In this document: positions 62,932 through 64,000 of the stretch, one piece after another | Position numbering within the stretch: position 1 is the first letter of the stretch | How the letters are laid out: the number at the start of each line of letters is the position of its first letter | Virus record (IMG/VR): IMGVR_UViG_3300028025_003904 | Location: 56,105-120,104 of that record | Length of the DNA stretch: 64,000 nt | Origin: a virus | Strand: one strand, 5' to 3' | The notes under the pieces: generated by a model | Told to the model about the DNA's origin: nothing | The model's database searches: none | What the model saw: only the letters and a program-made list of their open reading frames with translations | Made by a program: the position numbers and the translations under genes

Positions 62932-63363
62932 TTAAAAATCTATAATTGTTCTTGCTATTTTATTTAATCTTTCTTTTATACGAAAGATACTTGTGTTTGT
63001 TCTTTTGTAAAAATCTTCGTTCTTTACTCCGTTTTCCATTTTAAGTTTGTTGTACCAACCTAAAAATCTTTCTACCTCTGCTAATTGGTTTTTGATTTCC
63101 CTAACACCTAAATTGATTTTTTGTTCTGGTGAACGAGTTTCATCTCTTTTAAGTGCTAACCAACGATTTTCAGCCAATTCATATCCAGTTCCAGATGATT
63201 TAGCTTTACGCTCTTTATCAGCCTGTGTATTTCTGCCAAACGCAAATGGAGTTTGATACCCGTCTACTGAAGCAGTTGTAGTTTCTTCGTTAGTTGGTGT
63301 GTTCCTTTCACGAAGTTTTTTACGAACTATTTCTTTTAATCTATCTCTACTAGATAATTCCAT
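62932..63363 (-). CDS. Hypothetical head-assembly protein
   Basis: 143 residues: helical start SSRDRLKEIVRKKLRERNTP, Gly/Thr-rich middle (DGYQTPFAFGRNTQADKERK), helical end (IKNQLAEVERFLGWYNKLKM). Overlaps the upstream gene by 14 nt and stops 1 nt before the next start. No recognised family; the layout is typical of small prohead proteins near gp20/21. Confidence 0.7.
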   Translation of the reverse strand: MELSSRDRLKEIVRKKLRERNTPTNEETTTASVDGYQTPFAFGRNTQADKERKAKSSGTGYELAENRWLALKRDETRSPEQKINLGVREIKNQLAEVERFLGWYNKLKMENGVKNEDFYKRTNTSIFRIKERLNKIARTIIDF

Positions 63364-64000
63364 TTTGAGTTCCCTTTAATACTTTATCCAACTCATATCC
63401 CATAATAACAGATGTAATATGTGTATCTGTAATTTTAGATGCAGTTTTGATTTTATTCAACTGATTGATTGTTTCGGCTAACTTTATTTTGGTAACTTTA
63501 TCTTTGATTTCTTTACCAGTTTTAGTTAGTTCTTTAGCTAGAGCAACAACTTCGTTTGTAATAAATGCTTTAAGATTATCCGAGTTAGTAAATGAATTGA
63601 TATATTCTTTCAATATACCCTTTTGTTTATCATTTAAGGATTTGTATTTTTTATTGAAGTTCTCCACCAACATTTTGTATGTTAGTAAGCGGATTTCTTT
63701 ATCTTCTTTTTTAAGAGCTTCGTTGATTTTATCTACTGCCTTTAAGTTTGTAGATGGTTTAGATATAAGATGTTCTACGATTGCAAATTTAGTATTTACA
63801 AAATCTTTTGGGTCATAAGAATTTTCAGTATTCAAATTAAATTCAAATATCTTATATACCGAAGCAAGAACTTTATAGTTTGGAACTTGTGATTTTAAGA
63901 AATCATCTATTTGATAATTTTCTTTTATTTCTTTGATAAGATTATACTTTTCTTTAAGTATTTTTTTCTCATCTAATTTTTTACGATTATCAATTACTGC
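63350..64000 (-). CDS. Hypothetical head-module protein, 5' end cut by window edge
   Basis: The frame is open to the right edge: codons run through DNRKKLDEKKILKEKYNLIK, DFLKSQVPNYKVLASVYKIF and on to IVEHLISKPS, ending GTQNGII. The apparent start at 63835 is an internal TTG, so the true start lies beyond 64000. At least 217 residues, Lys-rich, helical throughout. Similar proteins follow the portal gene in marine T4-like phages, as far as I recall; role unknown. Confidence 0.72.
   Translation of the reverse strand, partial: AVIDNRKKLDEKKILKEKYNLIKEIKENYQIDDFLKSQVPNYKVLASVYKIFEFNLNTENSYDPKDFVNTKFAIVEHLISKPSTNLKAVDKINEALKKEDKEIRLLTYKMLVENFNKKYKSLNDKQKGILKEYINSFTNSDNLKAFITNEVVALAKELTKTGKEIKDKVTKIKLAETINQLNKIKTASKITDTHITSVIMGYELDKVLKGTQNGII

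Overview
The window looks like the late structural region of a large, AT-rich, T4-like myovirus. Every supported gene lies on the minus strand, so transcription runs from high to low coordinates. The T4 gene order can be followed: prohead protease (gp21), acidic scaffold (gp22), major capsid protein (gp23), neck and tail-completion proteins (gp13/14/15-like), then fibres, sheath (gp18), tube (gp19), tail chaperones, tape measure and baseplate. Three things point to a Bacteroidota host. A phage ribosomal protein bS21 resembles the Bacteroidota form. Two promoters have the TTTG-N20-TANNTTTG layout of that phylum. A post-capsid protein pair has PKD-like and leucine-rich-repeat folds typical of Bacteroidota surface proteins. 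No host name is given and the host remains an inference.

Layout in transcription order. 64000-58059 is the head-assembly module: an edge-truncated gene, two unknowns, a GH19 endolysin, gp21 protease, and four proteins sharing an MIKL-type N-terminal leader that ends in a gp21-like cleavage site, then bS21. 57890-53320 holds scaffold, major capsid protein and putative capsid-surface proteins. 53249-50915 is an island of very small genes driven by four near-identical promoters (TTGAC-N18-TAYCTTTA), probably early or middle genes inserted in the late region. 50782-47172 encodes neck and tail terminator proteins. 47170-38214 encodes several fibres, some with collagen-like repeats, coiled-coil-like Ser/Ala repeats or an S74 chaperone. 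38159-28737 is a modification cassette: APS-kinase-like protein, sulfotransferase, two 2-oxoglutarate/Fe(II) oxygenases and four glycosyltransferase genes, interleaved with two fibre/adhesin genes. 28705-14087 holds further fibres, three giant paralogous adhesins and the 1439-residue collagen-like fibre. 14010-1746 is sheath, tube, chaperones, tape measure and baseplate. A short family A DNA polymerase and a truncated unknown gene close the window.

Transcription appears to be organised by a recurrent sense-strand TATTTATA element 17-55 nt upstream of most late transcription units, often just after a strong intrinsic terminator. The most interesting hypotheses are: (1) an eight-gene virion-decoration system that hydroxylates, glycosylates and sulfates collagen-like fibres, including an autotransporter-type O-heptosyltransferase; (2) a phage bS21 that may change anti-Shine-Dalgarno exposure, alongside strong SD sequences in front of sheath and tube; and (3) a set of internal head proteins marked by a shared capsid-targeting leader.

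No tRNA, rRNA, CRISPR array, integrase or transposase was seen. There is no gene-free stretch above 300 bases. Family names come from reading motifs by eye; no database search was run.
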